From Pseudoalteromonas gelatinilytica (lineage in GTDB: Bacteria > Pseudomonadota > Gammaproteobacteria > Enterobacterales > Alteromonadaceae), in NCBI RefSeq assembly GCF_001641615.1, contig NZ_LRRU01000017.1, forward strand, positions 163,060-227,059: 64,000 nucleotides of DNA, given 5' to 3'. The position numbers were made by a program, and so were the translations under genes. Each line of letters begins with the position of its first letter. Position 1 is the first letter of the stretch. Positions 25,351 to 33,411 of this stretch are shown in pieces. A model generated the notes under the pieces. It was given only the letters and a program-made list of their open reading frames with translations, was not told the DNA's origin and did no database searches.

Positions 25351-26001
25351 GTGCTCAAATCTCGTATCAAATACAATACTGCGTCCTTTGTTACCAGCGC
25401 ACCTGATATCTCACGCTTACCTGCTGATACGGGGATTGAAGTCGCGTTTGCTGGTCGCTCTAATGCGGGTAAATCAAGTGCCCTAAATACGTTAACAGAT
25501 CAAAAATTAGCACGTACCTCTAAAACACCAGGTCGTACTCAGTTGATCAATACGTTTGAGCTAGATGCCGACAAACGCCTTATCGACTTACCGGGTTATG
25601 GTTTTGCGAAAGTGCCTATCGAAATGAAAAAGAAATGGCAAAAATCGCTAGGTGAATACTTACAAAAGCGTCAAAGCTTAAAAGGTATCGTTGTTTTAAT
25701 GGATATTCGTCATCCGTTAAAAGATTTAGACCGTGACTTAATCGATTGGGCTGTGGGCAGTGAAATACCTGTGCTTGCACTTTTAACTAAAGCCGACAAG
25801 CTCAAACAAGGTGCGCGTAAAGCACAAGTTTTACAGGTTCGCCGTGAGTTAAGTAACTTAGAGGGTGATATTACTGTACACGCCTTCTCTTCACTAAAAG
25901 GCACAGGTTTACCAGAAGTTGCTAAAAAGCTTGATGAGTGGTTCTTAGGACCTATTGAAGTTGAAGCACCTGAGTCTGATGACGAACAACCAGAAGCTTA
26001 A
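25351..26001 (+). CDS. engB: Ribosome-biogenesis GTPase EngB (YihA)
   Basis: A 216-residue GTPase involved in late assembly of the large ribosomal subunit. G motifs: G1 GRSNAGKSS (35-43), TPGRTQ (switch I), G3 DLPGYG, G4 TKAD and a C-terminal SSLKG (G5). GTG start at 25351 with AGGAG six bases upstream. The C-terminus has a short acidic tail. Transcribed divergently from the cytochrome c4 gene. Confidence 0.95.
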   Translation: MLKSRIKYNTASFVTSAPDISRLPADTGIEVAFAGRSNAGKSSALNTLTDQKLARTSKTPGRTQLINTFELDADKRLIDLPGYGFAKVPIEMKKKWQKSLGEYLQKRQSLKGIVVLMDIRHPLKDLDRDLIDWAVGSEIPVLALLTKADKLKQGARKAQVLQVRRELSNLEGDITVHAFSSLKGTGLPEVAKKLDEWFLGPIEVEAPESDDEQPEA

Positions 26002-26005
26002 TCGC

Positions 26006-26524
26006 TTAGGCCAAGTAATAACGCTTGGCTAATGATTCTATATAATAGCCCTGCTCGTCTGAGCAGGCTATTTCAGCCCACTGATAATAAACATTTCTCG
26101 ATACCCTCGCAGCCAAGCCATGCGCTAATTGAAGATAAGGCACACTAACCCCCTCAAATTCTCTTAGTAATAGTGGTTGCTTTGCTGATACCAACCATGC
26201 ACGCTGTAAATTATCGACACAACAAAGTGCACGGCCTTGCTCTGTCTCTTCAAAGCGCCAATCAACAATAATAAAAGGCACATCAATGACGGTGATTGCC
26301 ATTTTCTCAACAGGTGTTTTTAAAAAATAACTATCGGCTTCTTTGCAAAGCACAGAGGCAAAGAGTTTTACCATTGCCTCGCGCTTTATTTCACTGCCGG
26401 CATAAAACCACAGCCCTTGCGCATCAATCGTTATTGGCAGTTGCCCACAATTTTGTGGTTGCCATTGATCAAAAGGTTTATCGGGCGCTTGAAGTGCGGC
26501 TTCTAATTCGGCAAGTGATTGCAT
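26006..26524 (-). CDS. DUF1285 protein
   Basis: A 172-residue soluble protein. It has the CGQLPITIDAQGLWFYAGSEI opening typical of DUF1285 (the family usually reads D-x-x-G-x-W-x-Y-x-G-x-x-I) and a second domain with VDWRFEE. Function unknown; family members are small two-domain beta proteins. Its ATG shares one base with the stop of yceI, so the two are co-translated. Confidence 0.8.
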   Translation of the reverse strand: MQSLAELEAALQAPDKPFDQWQPQNCGQLPITIDAQGLWFYAGSEIKREAMVKLFASVLCKEADSYFLKTPVEKMAITVIDVPFIIVDWRFEETEQGRALCCVDNLQRAWLVSAKQPLLLREFEGVSVPYLQLAHGLAARVSRNVYYQWAEIACSDEQGYYIESLAKRYYLA

Positions 26525-27111
26525 TACTTTTCTTTATCTAGCGTCAAAGAAAATGTTACAGGTACAGCTGTCGCAATTGATGGTAAACCCGCAAGTTTTT
26601 GTAACTCACTAATACCTTCTGTTACTTTGAAGTCACTTGCATTAATAATCACCGGCGTAAACGATGAAACAGTCACATCGCCTTTCGGTGACATATTGGC
26701 AAGCACATCAATTGTTAGCTCTTTCTTGTTGCCGTGAAAATCTAATTCAGCTTTCAACCCTTTAAGCACATGTTGACCAGGTTTTAGCGTTAACAGCGCT
26801 TTGCTTAAATCCGCAGTTAACACTGCATTAGGAAATTTAGCTGTTTCGAATAACAATTTCGTCATGCGCTCATTACGGATAGGGATCAGGGTTTCAACCG
26901 ATGACAGATCGATCATTAACTTAAATTGACCTTGTTCGTTAAGTGTACCCGACACGTTTTTGAAATGATGCGCTTCTGCAACTGAATTCTTTTTGATAGA
27001 CACAAAGCTCACATTGCTTTGCTCATTATTAACTTGCCAGTTTGCGCTGGCTAAAGGGGCAACTAAAATACTCGATAATGAAAAGGCAGCAATTGCCATA
27101 GATTTAAACAT
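26524..27111 (-). CDS. YceI-family periplasmic protein
   Basis: A 195-residue secreted lipocalin-like protein: signal peptide cut after ASA (about 23), then WQVNNEQSNVSFVSIKKNSVAEAHHF, the typical YceI opening. The family binds long polyprenoid or amide lipids in the periplasm. The first gene of a two-gene unit with the DUF1285 gene. Confidence 0.85.
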   Translation of the reverse strand: MFKSMAIAAFSLSSILVAPLASANWQVNNEQSNVSFVSIKKNSVAEAHHFKNVSGTLNEQGQFKLMIDLSSVETLIPIRNERMTKLLFETAKFPNAVLTADLSKALLTLKPGQHVLKGLKAELDFHGNKKELTIDVLANMSPKGDVTVSSFTPVIINASDFKVTEGISELQKLAGLPSIATAVPVTFSLTLDKEK

Positions 27112-27203
27112 AACGCATTCCTTCGAAAGTAAATAAGAATCACTTTGATGGTATCACTTGCGTTAATTTGTGCAATGAATTGTATGATAAGAGAAAGAAA
27201 AAG

Positions 27204-27390
27204 CGACTCACTCAACAAGGAGTGAGTCGGTATAGCAAACTGGGGAGAAGCTATCAATACGTTGCATCCTTTCAGATGCATCATCAACAGGATGTCCTAC
27301 AGGATGAGGACGGCGCGGACTTTAACAAATACCAGATTAAAAATAAATTGCCGAGCCGCAGAAACAACACAAATTGATAAACAAATAACG
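27204..27390 (-). ncRNA. Candidate small RNA with intrinsic terminator
   Basis: A perfect 10-bp hairpin (27204-27213 with 27220-27229, loop 6) is followed on the minus strand by CTTTTTCTTTCTC, a good intrinsic terminator, yet no leftward gene lies just upstream of it. The 160 nt before it hold more hairpins: ATAGC/GCTAT, TGCATC/GATGCA and interleaved AGGA/TCCT pairs. That suggests a small RNA ending about 90 nt upstream of yceI. Alternatively, the rightward frame 27168-27377 (TTG start; RLTQQGVSRYSKLGRSYQYV) codes for a small protein; it has no strong ribosome site. The 5' end and family are unknown. Confidence 0.4.
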
Positions 27391-27535
27391 AATCACTAAA
27401 ACCATCTTTTCTTGTTTACCTAAAATTAACATTACAGCAAGCCAATATTTAGGGTAAAGTGAATCAACAGCACGCAAAAATCAGGCTTTTTTAAGGCTTG
27501 TTAGTGATAAAAATTGCAGTAGAAGAGTAAAAGGT

Positions 27536-28456
27536 ATGAAAAAAATCCCCTTAATTTTATTTGCTACCTTACTTTTTTTAATAACTCCCTACTGCCATGC
27601 CAAAAAAACAACGACACAATACCCGGTAGTTTTAGTTCATGGGTTAATGGGATTCGATAACCTACTCGGCCTCGATTATTTTTATAATATTGCTGAAAGC
27701 CTTAGCCAAGATGGTACCTTGGTGTTTACGCCGGCGGTCTCTGCTATTAATAGCTCTGAGGTCCGGGGCGAACAATTACTCACTCACGTAAAAGCAATTT
27801 TAGCACTGACAGGCGCCAATAAAGTAAACTTGATTGGTCACAGCCAAGGCGCGCAAACAGTGCGCTACGTTGCATCTGTCAGACCTGATCTGATTGCCTC
27901 AGTAACCAGTATTGGCGGTGCAAACTATGGCAGTGGCATTATTGATCTAATTAGTCAAAAGCTACCTGCGAACTCTCAAGCTGAACATACCGCGCGGTTC
28001 ATATTTGATGGGGTTGGTGGGGTTATTTCACTGCTCTCAGGCCACAGCCAATTACCGCAAGATACACTCGGTGCTTTAAGTAGCTTAAGTACACAGGGCG
28101 CTGACGTATTTAATCAAAAATACCCTGAAGGTTTACCAGAAAATAAGTGCGATCAAGGTCAGTTAGTTGCCGAAAATGGCGTGTACTATTTTTCGTGGAG
28201 TGGTACAGCAGCACTTAGTAATATACTGGATCCCACCGATTTGCCCATGCTGCTCGGTTCATTACTTATTTTAGGCAAAGATGATGGCCTAATATCACGC
28301 TGCAGCAGCCATTTAGGCCACGTAATTAAAGATAATTATGACATGAACCACTTAGATGAGATTAATCAGTTCATTGGTTTACACAATTTTCGCGAAGTTG
28401 ACCCTATTGAGCTTTATCGTCAACACGTAAAGCGGTTGCAGGAGTTGGGATTATAA
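27536..28456 (+). CDS. Secreted triacylglycerol lipase-like alpha/beta hydrolase
   Basis: A 306-residue protein: signal peptide (about 1-22), oxyanion-hole VHGLMGFDN near residue 35 and nucleophile elbow GHSQG (S103). A conserved aspartate (KDDGLI) and histidine (LDEINQF) region complete a likely Ser-Asp-His triad. The pattern resembles Pseudomonas-type (family I) lipases, which often need a Lif foldase; no foldase gene is adjacent. ATG with AAAAGGT upstream. Directly after its stop begins a long 8-mer tandem repeat. Confidence 0.88.
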   Translation: MKKIPLILFATLLFLITPYCHAKKTTTQYPVVLVHGLMGFDNLLGLDYFYNIAESLSQDGTLVFTPAVSAINSSEVRGEQLLTHVKAILALTGANKVNLIGHSQGAQTVRYVASVRPDLIASVTSIGGANYGSGIIDLISQKLPANSQAEHTARFIFDGVGGVISLLSGHSQLPQDTLGALSSLSTQGADVFNQKYPEGLPENKCDQGQLVAENGVYYFSWSGTAALSNILDPTDLPMLLGSLLILGKDDGLISRCSSHLGHVIKDNYDMNHLDEINQFIGLHNFREVDPIELYRQHVKRLQELGL

Positions 28457-28457
28457 A

Positions 28458-28629
28458 CAAGTTAGCAAGTTAGCAAGTTAGCAAGTTAGCAAGTTAGCAA
28501 GTTAGCAAGTTAGCAAGTTAGCAAGTTAGCAAGTTAGCAAGTTAGCAAGTTAGCAAGTTAGCAAGTTAGCAAGTTAGCAAGTTAGCAAGTTAGCAAGTTA
28601 GCAAGTTAGCAAGTTAGCAAGTTAGCAAG
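28458..28629. repeat. 8-bp tandem repeat, about 21.5 copies
   Basis: 172 bp of exact repetition of the octamer GTTAGCAA (phase arbitrary), starting 2 nt after the lipase stop codon and ending before 28630. No copy differs in the part I read. It is non-coding and separates the convergent lipase and polA genes. The unit is not a multiple of three. It is followed by GTAACTCGCTAACTTT-like relics and a GATAGCTGACAGCT block that recurs near 63.8-63.9 kb. Confidence 0.95.
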
Positions 28630-28738
28630 CCTAAATGACTTAGCTTGCGCGTCAAGTAACTCACTAACTTTACTCTTTCCCCTTGTAACTCGCTAACTTT
28701 TAAGCTGATAGCTGACAGCTTTCATTTTTTCGCGACTA

Positions 28739-31474
28739 TTAGTGCGCCTGTTGCCAGTTGTCACCGCTGTCGGCTTCAACAATCAGAGGCACATCAAGAG
28801 TCGCGGCTTCTGACATTAGCTTACAAATTTCAGCTTTATAGTCGTCAACACACTCTTCTTTAATTTCGAACACTAATTCATCGTGCACTTGCATAAGCAA
28901 CTTCACTGAACCTTCAGCTTGCGCATTCACCCACTGATGAACTTTTAGCATCGCTTTTTTGATGATATCAGCAGCAGTACCTTGCATTGGCGCGTTTATC
29001 GCAGCACGCTCAGCAGCTTTACGACGAGCACCGTTACGGGCATTGATTTCTGGTAAATGTAAACGACGACCAAAAATCGTTTCTACATAGCCTTTATCAG
29101 CCGCTTTTTCACGGGTTGTTTCCATGTACTCAAGTACGCCAGGGAAACGCTCGAAGTATTTATCAATATAATGCTGTGCTTCATGACGTGGTACGTCTAA
29201 TTGACGTGATAAACCAAACGCCGACATGCCATAAATTAAACCAAAGTTAACTGCTTTCGCTTTACGACGCATATCGCTGGTAACCTCTTCAAGGCTAACC
29301 CCGAAGACTTCTGCCGCTGTTGCACTGTGTACATCTAAACCATTCGCAAACGCAGTAAGTAGGCCTTTATCTTGTGATAAGTGCGCCATGATACGTAATT
29401 CAATTTGGCTGTAATCGGCAGCCACAATTTTATGGCCTGGTGCAGCAATAAAGGCTTCACGAATACGACGACCTTCTTCTGAACGAATTGGAATATTCTG
29501 TAAGTTAGGATCCGTTGAACTTAAACGCCCCGTTGCCGTTACTGCTTGATGATAAGAAGTATGCACTCGCTTCGTGCGCTCATTAACCATCAGCGGAAGT
29601 TTATCTGTGTAGGTTGATTTAAGTTTAGATAAACCACGGTGCTCAATAATCACTTTTGGTAATGGATAATCATGAGCAAGTTCTTGCAATACTTCTTCTG
29701 CCGTCGAAGGTGCACCCTTAGGTGTTTTCTTGATAACAGGCAGCTCAAGCTTTTCAAATAAAATAACTTGCAGCTGCTTAGGTGAACCTAAGTTAAACTT
29801 TTCACCAGCCATATCATAGGCTTCTTGCTCAAGCTCTAACAGGCGTTCGCCTAAACGTTGGCTGTGAGCAGCCAGCATGTTGCTATCAATTGCAACACCA
29901 GTACGCTCAATATCAGAAAGCACTGTGACAAGTGGTAACTCAATATCTTCGAATACTGACTTCAACTGGCTATCAGCATCAATTTTTGGCCATAACACTT
30001 GGTGAAGACGAAGTGTTATATCTGCATCTTCAGCAGCATAAGGCGCAGCTTTTTCTAGCTCAATTTGATTAAAGGTTAACTGCTTCTTACCTTTACCAGC
30101 AATATCTTCAAAGCTGATATTTTTGTGACCAAGGTATTTCAGTGCCAACGAGTCCATATCATGGCGGCTGCCTACACTATTAAAGACATACGACTCCAGC
30201 ATAGTGTCGTATTTAATACCTTTTAACTCAAAGCCAGCATTCGCTAATACGCTTTTATCGTACTTAAGGTTTTGCCCAACTTTCGCTTTATTTTCGTCCG
30301 CTAAAATTGGGCCAATTTTTGCCATTACCGTTTCTAGGCTTAATTGCTCAGGCGCATCCGGGTAATCATGAGCAACAGGAATATAAGCCGCTTCACCCGC
30401 TTTTACCGCAAAGCTCATACCAACCAATTGTGCTTGCATATAATCAAGGCTGGTTGTTTCAGTATCAAAAGCAAATAATTCTGCGTCGTTTAACTGCGCC
30501 ACTAAGGTATCAAGTTGCTCTTCGGTTAAAATCGTTTCGTAATGCGCATCAGCGACTTTTGGTAGTTCATTTGCTTCTGTTGGCACATCTAAATGCGTGT
30601 CAGCATCTTTAGGATTATCAAGTAGCTCAGCTAACCAACGACGGAACTCACATTCCCCATAAAGTGCAATCAGTTCATCACGGTTAGGCTCTTGCAACTT
30701 AAAGGTTTCAAGATCTGACTCAACCTCAACATCACACTTAATTGTTGCTAATTCATAGCTAAGTGGCAGATGATCCAGCGCTGCGGCAAGTTTTTCACCA
30801 ATCTTACCTTTGATCTCACCAGCATGGTCCATTACACCTTGTAATGATCCATATTTTTGTAGCCATTTCACCGCTGTTTTAGGACCACAACCATCAACAC
30901 CAGGGATGTTATCGACTTTGTCACCCATTAAAGCTAAGTAATCAATGATCAGCTCAGGGCCAACGCCAAATTTTTCAACCACGGTTTCAGGATCTGAAAT
31001 GCTATCTGTCATGGTGTTGATCAGCGTGACATGTTCATTAACAAGTTGCGCCATATCTTTATCGCCAGTCGAGATCAGTACATGACGTTGCTGCTCTGAA
31101 GCAATACGCGCAAAGGTACCAATAACATCATCAGCTTCAACACCTTCAATACTAATCAGCGGGAAGCCCATTGCTTTAATAATGTTATGCAGTGGTGCGA
31201 TCTGTGTGCGTAAGTCATCCGGCATAGGTGGACGATTCGCTTTGTATTCGCTGTACATGTCATTTCTGAAGGTTTTACCTTTGGCATCAAAGACCACCAC
31301 CATATGTGACGGATCATATTGCTTGATCAAACTCTTAAGCATATTCACTACGCCATAGATTGCGCCTGTCGCTTCACCTTTTGAATTAGTTAGGTGCGGT
31401 GGCGAATGATATGCACGGAATAAATACGAAGAACCATCTACAAGAATAAGTGGATTTTCAGGGATCTGAGCCAT
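28739..31474 (-). CDS. polA: DNA polymerase I
   Basis: A 911-residue three-domain polymerase: 5'-3' exonuclease (LVDGSSYLFRAYH, GVEADDVIGT, ISTGDKDMAQLV; about 1-290), DEDD 3'-5' proofreading domain (FAFDTETTSLD, near 338; AAEDADITLRLH) and polymerase domain with motif A (VAADYSQIELRI), the O helix (RRKAKAVNFGLIYG) and motif C (QVHDELVFE). All catalytic aspartates appear present. It acts in Okazaki fragment maturation and repair. It is transcribed alone, leftward. Confidence 0.97.
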   Translation of the reverse strand: MAQIPENPLILVDGSSYLFRAYHSPPHLTNSKGEATGAIYGVVNMLKSLIKQYDPSHMVVVFDAKGKTFRNDMYSEYKANRPPMPDDLRTQIAPLHNIIKAMGFPLISIEGVEADDVIGTFARIASEQQRHVLISTGDKDMAQLVNEHVTLINTMTDSISDPETVVEKFGVGPELIIDYLALMGDKVDNIPGVDGCGPKTAVKWLQKYGSLQGVMDHAGEIKGKIGEKLAAALDHLPLSYELATIKCDVEVESDLETFKLQEPNRDELIALYGECEFRRWLAELLDNPKDADTHLDVPTEANELPKVADAHYETILTEEQLDTLVAQLNDAELFAFDTETTSLDYMQAQLVGMSFAVKAGEAAYIPVAHDYPDAPEQLSLETVMAKIGPILADENKAKVGQNLKYDKSVLANAGFELKGIKYDTMLESYVFNSVGSRHDMDSLALKYLGHKNISFEDIAGKGKKQLTFNQIELEKAAPYAAEDADITLRLHQVLWPKIDADSQLKSVFEDIELPLVTVLSDIERTGVAIDSNMLAAHSQRLGERLLELEQEAYDMAGEKFNLGSPKQLQVILFEKLELPVIKKTPKGAPSTAEEVLQELAHDYPLPKVIIEHRGLSKLKSTYTDKLPLMVNERTKRVHTSYHQAVTATGRLSSTDPNLQNIPIRSEEGRRIREAFIAAPGHKIVAADYSQIELRIMAHLSQDKGLLTAFANGLDVHSATAAEVFGVSLEEVTSDMRRKAKAVNFGLIYGMSAFGLSRQLDVPRHEAQHYIDKYFERFPGVLEYMETTREKAADKGYVETIFGRRLHLPEINARNGARRKAAERAAINAPMQGTAADIIKKAMLKVHQWVNAQAEGSVKLLMQVHDELVFEIKEECVDDYKAEICKLMSEAATLDVPLIVEADSGDNWQQAH

Positions 31475-31984
31475 GGTGAAATTGGATCCTAATTGAATAA
31501 CATTAAATTGTTTGTAAGCATGCCATAAGGCTTTAAAGAAAACGACTGTGAATTATTAACCAATAATTGTTTCTTCAATAGCAAGCTGTGGATAACTTTG
31601 TAGATAACAAACACAGATAAACCTCCCGAAATGTAAAAACATTTAGGAAATTTTAATAAGTTCATGTTTTGATTTAAAAAAGATATTACGACGTTCTTTT
31701 TTTATTATTTTTGTCCGATGTGGAAAACGGTTTTAGCAGCGATAACCTTTTGCTTATTCGAAACCGAATTAACATCCCTTTTCATAACCGGAGGAGTATT
31801 CTAGCATAATGGATCAAAGATCATAGCGATCCTTTATACTTTTTTTTTCGTTAGTAATTTAGAAAAAGGCATAAACAGCTATTCATCATGCTTTGCGAGT
31901 TATTAAGCGGCGAAATTTTTTATTTTGTAGGCTGACTCGTATCCTTGTTAAACTAAAGCAAGTCGCATTAAGGAGAGTTCTAAA
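31475..31984. promoter_or_regulatory. polA-elbB intergenic region with DnaA-box-like sites
   Basis: 510 bp, AT-rich, between the divergent polA and elbB genes. It holds a perfect DnaA box TGTGGATAA (31587-31595) and a one-mismatch copy TGTAGATAA (31599-31607) exactly 12 bp on, then a weaker ACAGATAAA. Farther right are three GATC sites in GGATCAAAGATCATAGCGATCC (31811-31832) followed by a T-run. No gene is seen. The elbB ribosome site AAGGAGAG lies at the right end. Confidence 0.5.
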
Positions 31985-32635
31985 ATGAAAAAAGTTGCTG
32001 TAATTTTAGCAGGTTGCGGTGTTTATGACGGCGCCGAAATCAACGAAGCTGTATTAACCTTATTACATATCGCAAAAGCTGGCGCGAGCTATGAATGCTT
32101 TGCACCCGATATCGAACAAATGCACACCATTAATCACTTAACCGGTGAAGAAATGACACCTAACCGTAATGTGTTAGTTGAAGCTGCGCGTATTGCTCGT
32201 GGTGAAATTAAAGCCCTTACAGAGCTAGATGTGAATGAGTTCGACGCCTTGATCGTACCAGGTGGCTTTGGGGCCGCGAAAAACCTATCAGATTTTGCCG
32301 TTAAAGGCGCAGATGCCCAAGTTCAAAGTGATGTACTTACCACTGCTAAAGCCTTTGTCGATGCCAATAAAGCGGCTGGGTATATTTGCATTGCCCCTGC
32401 CATGCTGCCACTTATTTATGGCAAGGGTGTCAAAACCACCATTGGTAACGACGCAGATACAGCAGCAGCAATCGAGCAGCTAGGCGGTGCACATCAAAAC
32501 TGTGCAGTGAATGATGTTGTTGTTGATCAGCAGCATAAAGTCGTCACAACCCCTGCTTATATGTTGGCACAAAGCATTTTAGATGCTGACGCAGGTATCG
32601 AAAAATTAGTCAACAAAGTGTTAGAACTCGCTTAA
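31985..32635 (+). CDS. elbB: Glyoxalase ElbB (DJ-1/PfpI family)
   Basis: A 216-residue protein of the DJ-1/PfpI superfamily with weak glyoxalase activity, earlier linked to isoprenoid synthesis. It begins KKVAVILAGCGVYDGAEINE, the ElbB signature, has FDALIVPGGFGAAKNL, and AGYICIAPAMLPLIYG at the nucleophile-elbow position; the cysteine of the elbow is in YICIAP. AAGGAGAG ribosome site 6-7 nt before the ATG. Confidence 0.93.
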   Translation: MKKVAVILAGCGVYDGAEINEAVLTLLHIAKAGASYECFAPDIEQMHTINHLTGEEMTPNRNVLVEAARIARGEIKALTELDVNEFDALIVPGGFGAAKNLSDFAVKGADAQVQSDVLTTAKAFVDANKAAGYICIAPAMLPLIYGKGVKTTIGNDADTAAAIEQLGGAHQNCAVNDVVVDQQHKVVTTPAYMLAQSILDADAGIEKLVNKVLELA

Positions 32636-32817
32636 TCATCGGGCAAAAAGCCAGCTACTAATGCAGGCTTTTCTTGCGCTAACGCAAAAAAATGACGGTT
32701 TTTCTCAAGAAAAAGCCTTTTAGATCATTTTATAAATTGTGGCTTAGCGTTATAATCGTTCTAATTTCCGTCAGATATCGTGATTGATCACGTTCAAATC
32801 GAAGTGAGCAAGGCAAA

Positions 32818-33210
32818 ATGAAAAAACTATCAGCTGCATTATTACTGCTAGCAACAACGGCATATGCACAAGCATATGACAACTCTTTGACTGAAGACGC
32901 AATTAAAAAGCGTCTAGCGCCAATTGGTTCTGTATATCTAGAAGGTGATAAAGCTGCGGCCGCTGCTGAACCTACAGGTCCTCGTTCTGGTGAACAAGTT
33001 TACCAAGCAGCATGTTTTGCATGTCATGGTACTGGCGCACTAGGTGCACCTAAATCAGCTGATGATTGGGCTCCTCGTATCGCTAAAGGTAAAGATACAC
33101 TTTTAAACCACGCGCTTAACGGTTTCAACGCGATGCCTCCTAAAGGTACGTGTATGGATTGTTCTGAAGATGAAATCAGCGCTGCTATCGATTTCATGAC
33201 TAGCAAGTAA
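32818..33210 (+). CDS. Cytochrome c5
   Basis: A 130-residue periplasmic monohaem cytochrome: signal peptide (cut near AYAQA, about 19), haem motif CFACH (C66, C69, H70), AMPPKG with the axial methionine and the C-terminal pair CMDC that forms the disulfide typical of cytochrome c5. The family donates electrons to respiratory oxidases or nitrite reductases. A terminator follows. Confidence 0.92.
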   Translation: MKKLSAALLLLATTAYAQAYDNSLTEDAIKKRLAPIGSVYLEGDKAAAAAEPTGPRSGEQVYQAACFACHGTGALGAPKSADDWAPRIAKGKDTLLNHALNGFNAMPPKGTCMDCSEDEISAAIDFMTSK

Positions 33211-33230
33211 CAGTCTAAAAACTAATACTA

Positions 33231-33258
33231 AGGGCTTAATTTTATTAAGCCCTTTTTT
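33231..33258 (+). terminator. Terminator of the cytochrome c5 gene
   Basis: Perfect 9-bp stem AGGGCTTAA / TTAAGCCCT with a 5-nt loop and a seven-T tail, 20 nt after the stop. Confidence 0.9.
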
Positions 33259-33411
33259 TGTGCCTGTTTTTAACCGCTAGGCTAAGGCTGTAGCCAAATT
33301 AACCCCATCATAAATTACTATTTTGTTAACACCTGTTACTTGACGATCTAATAAAAAAGTGGAACTATAAAGGACGAAATTTAAACAATAATAAGATCTG
33401 GTTCTAAATCA

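Noticed and set aside
28458..28629. CRISPR array
   Set aside because: The repeats are 8-mers without spacers and no cas genes are present.
31475..31984. Chromosomal origin of replication
   Set aside because: Only one perfect DnaA box is present and the usual origin neighbours (mnmG, mioC, dnaA, parAB) are absent.
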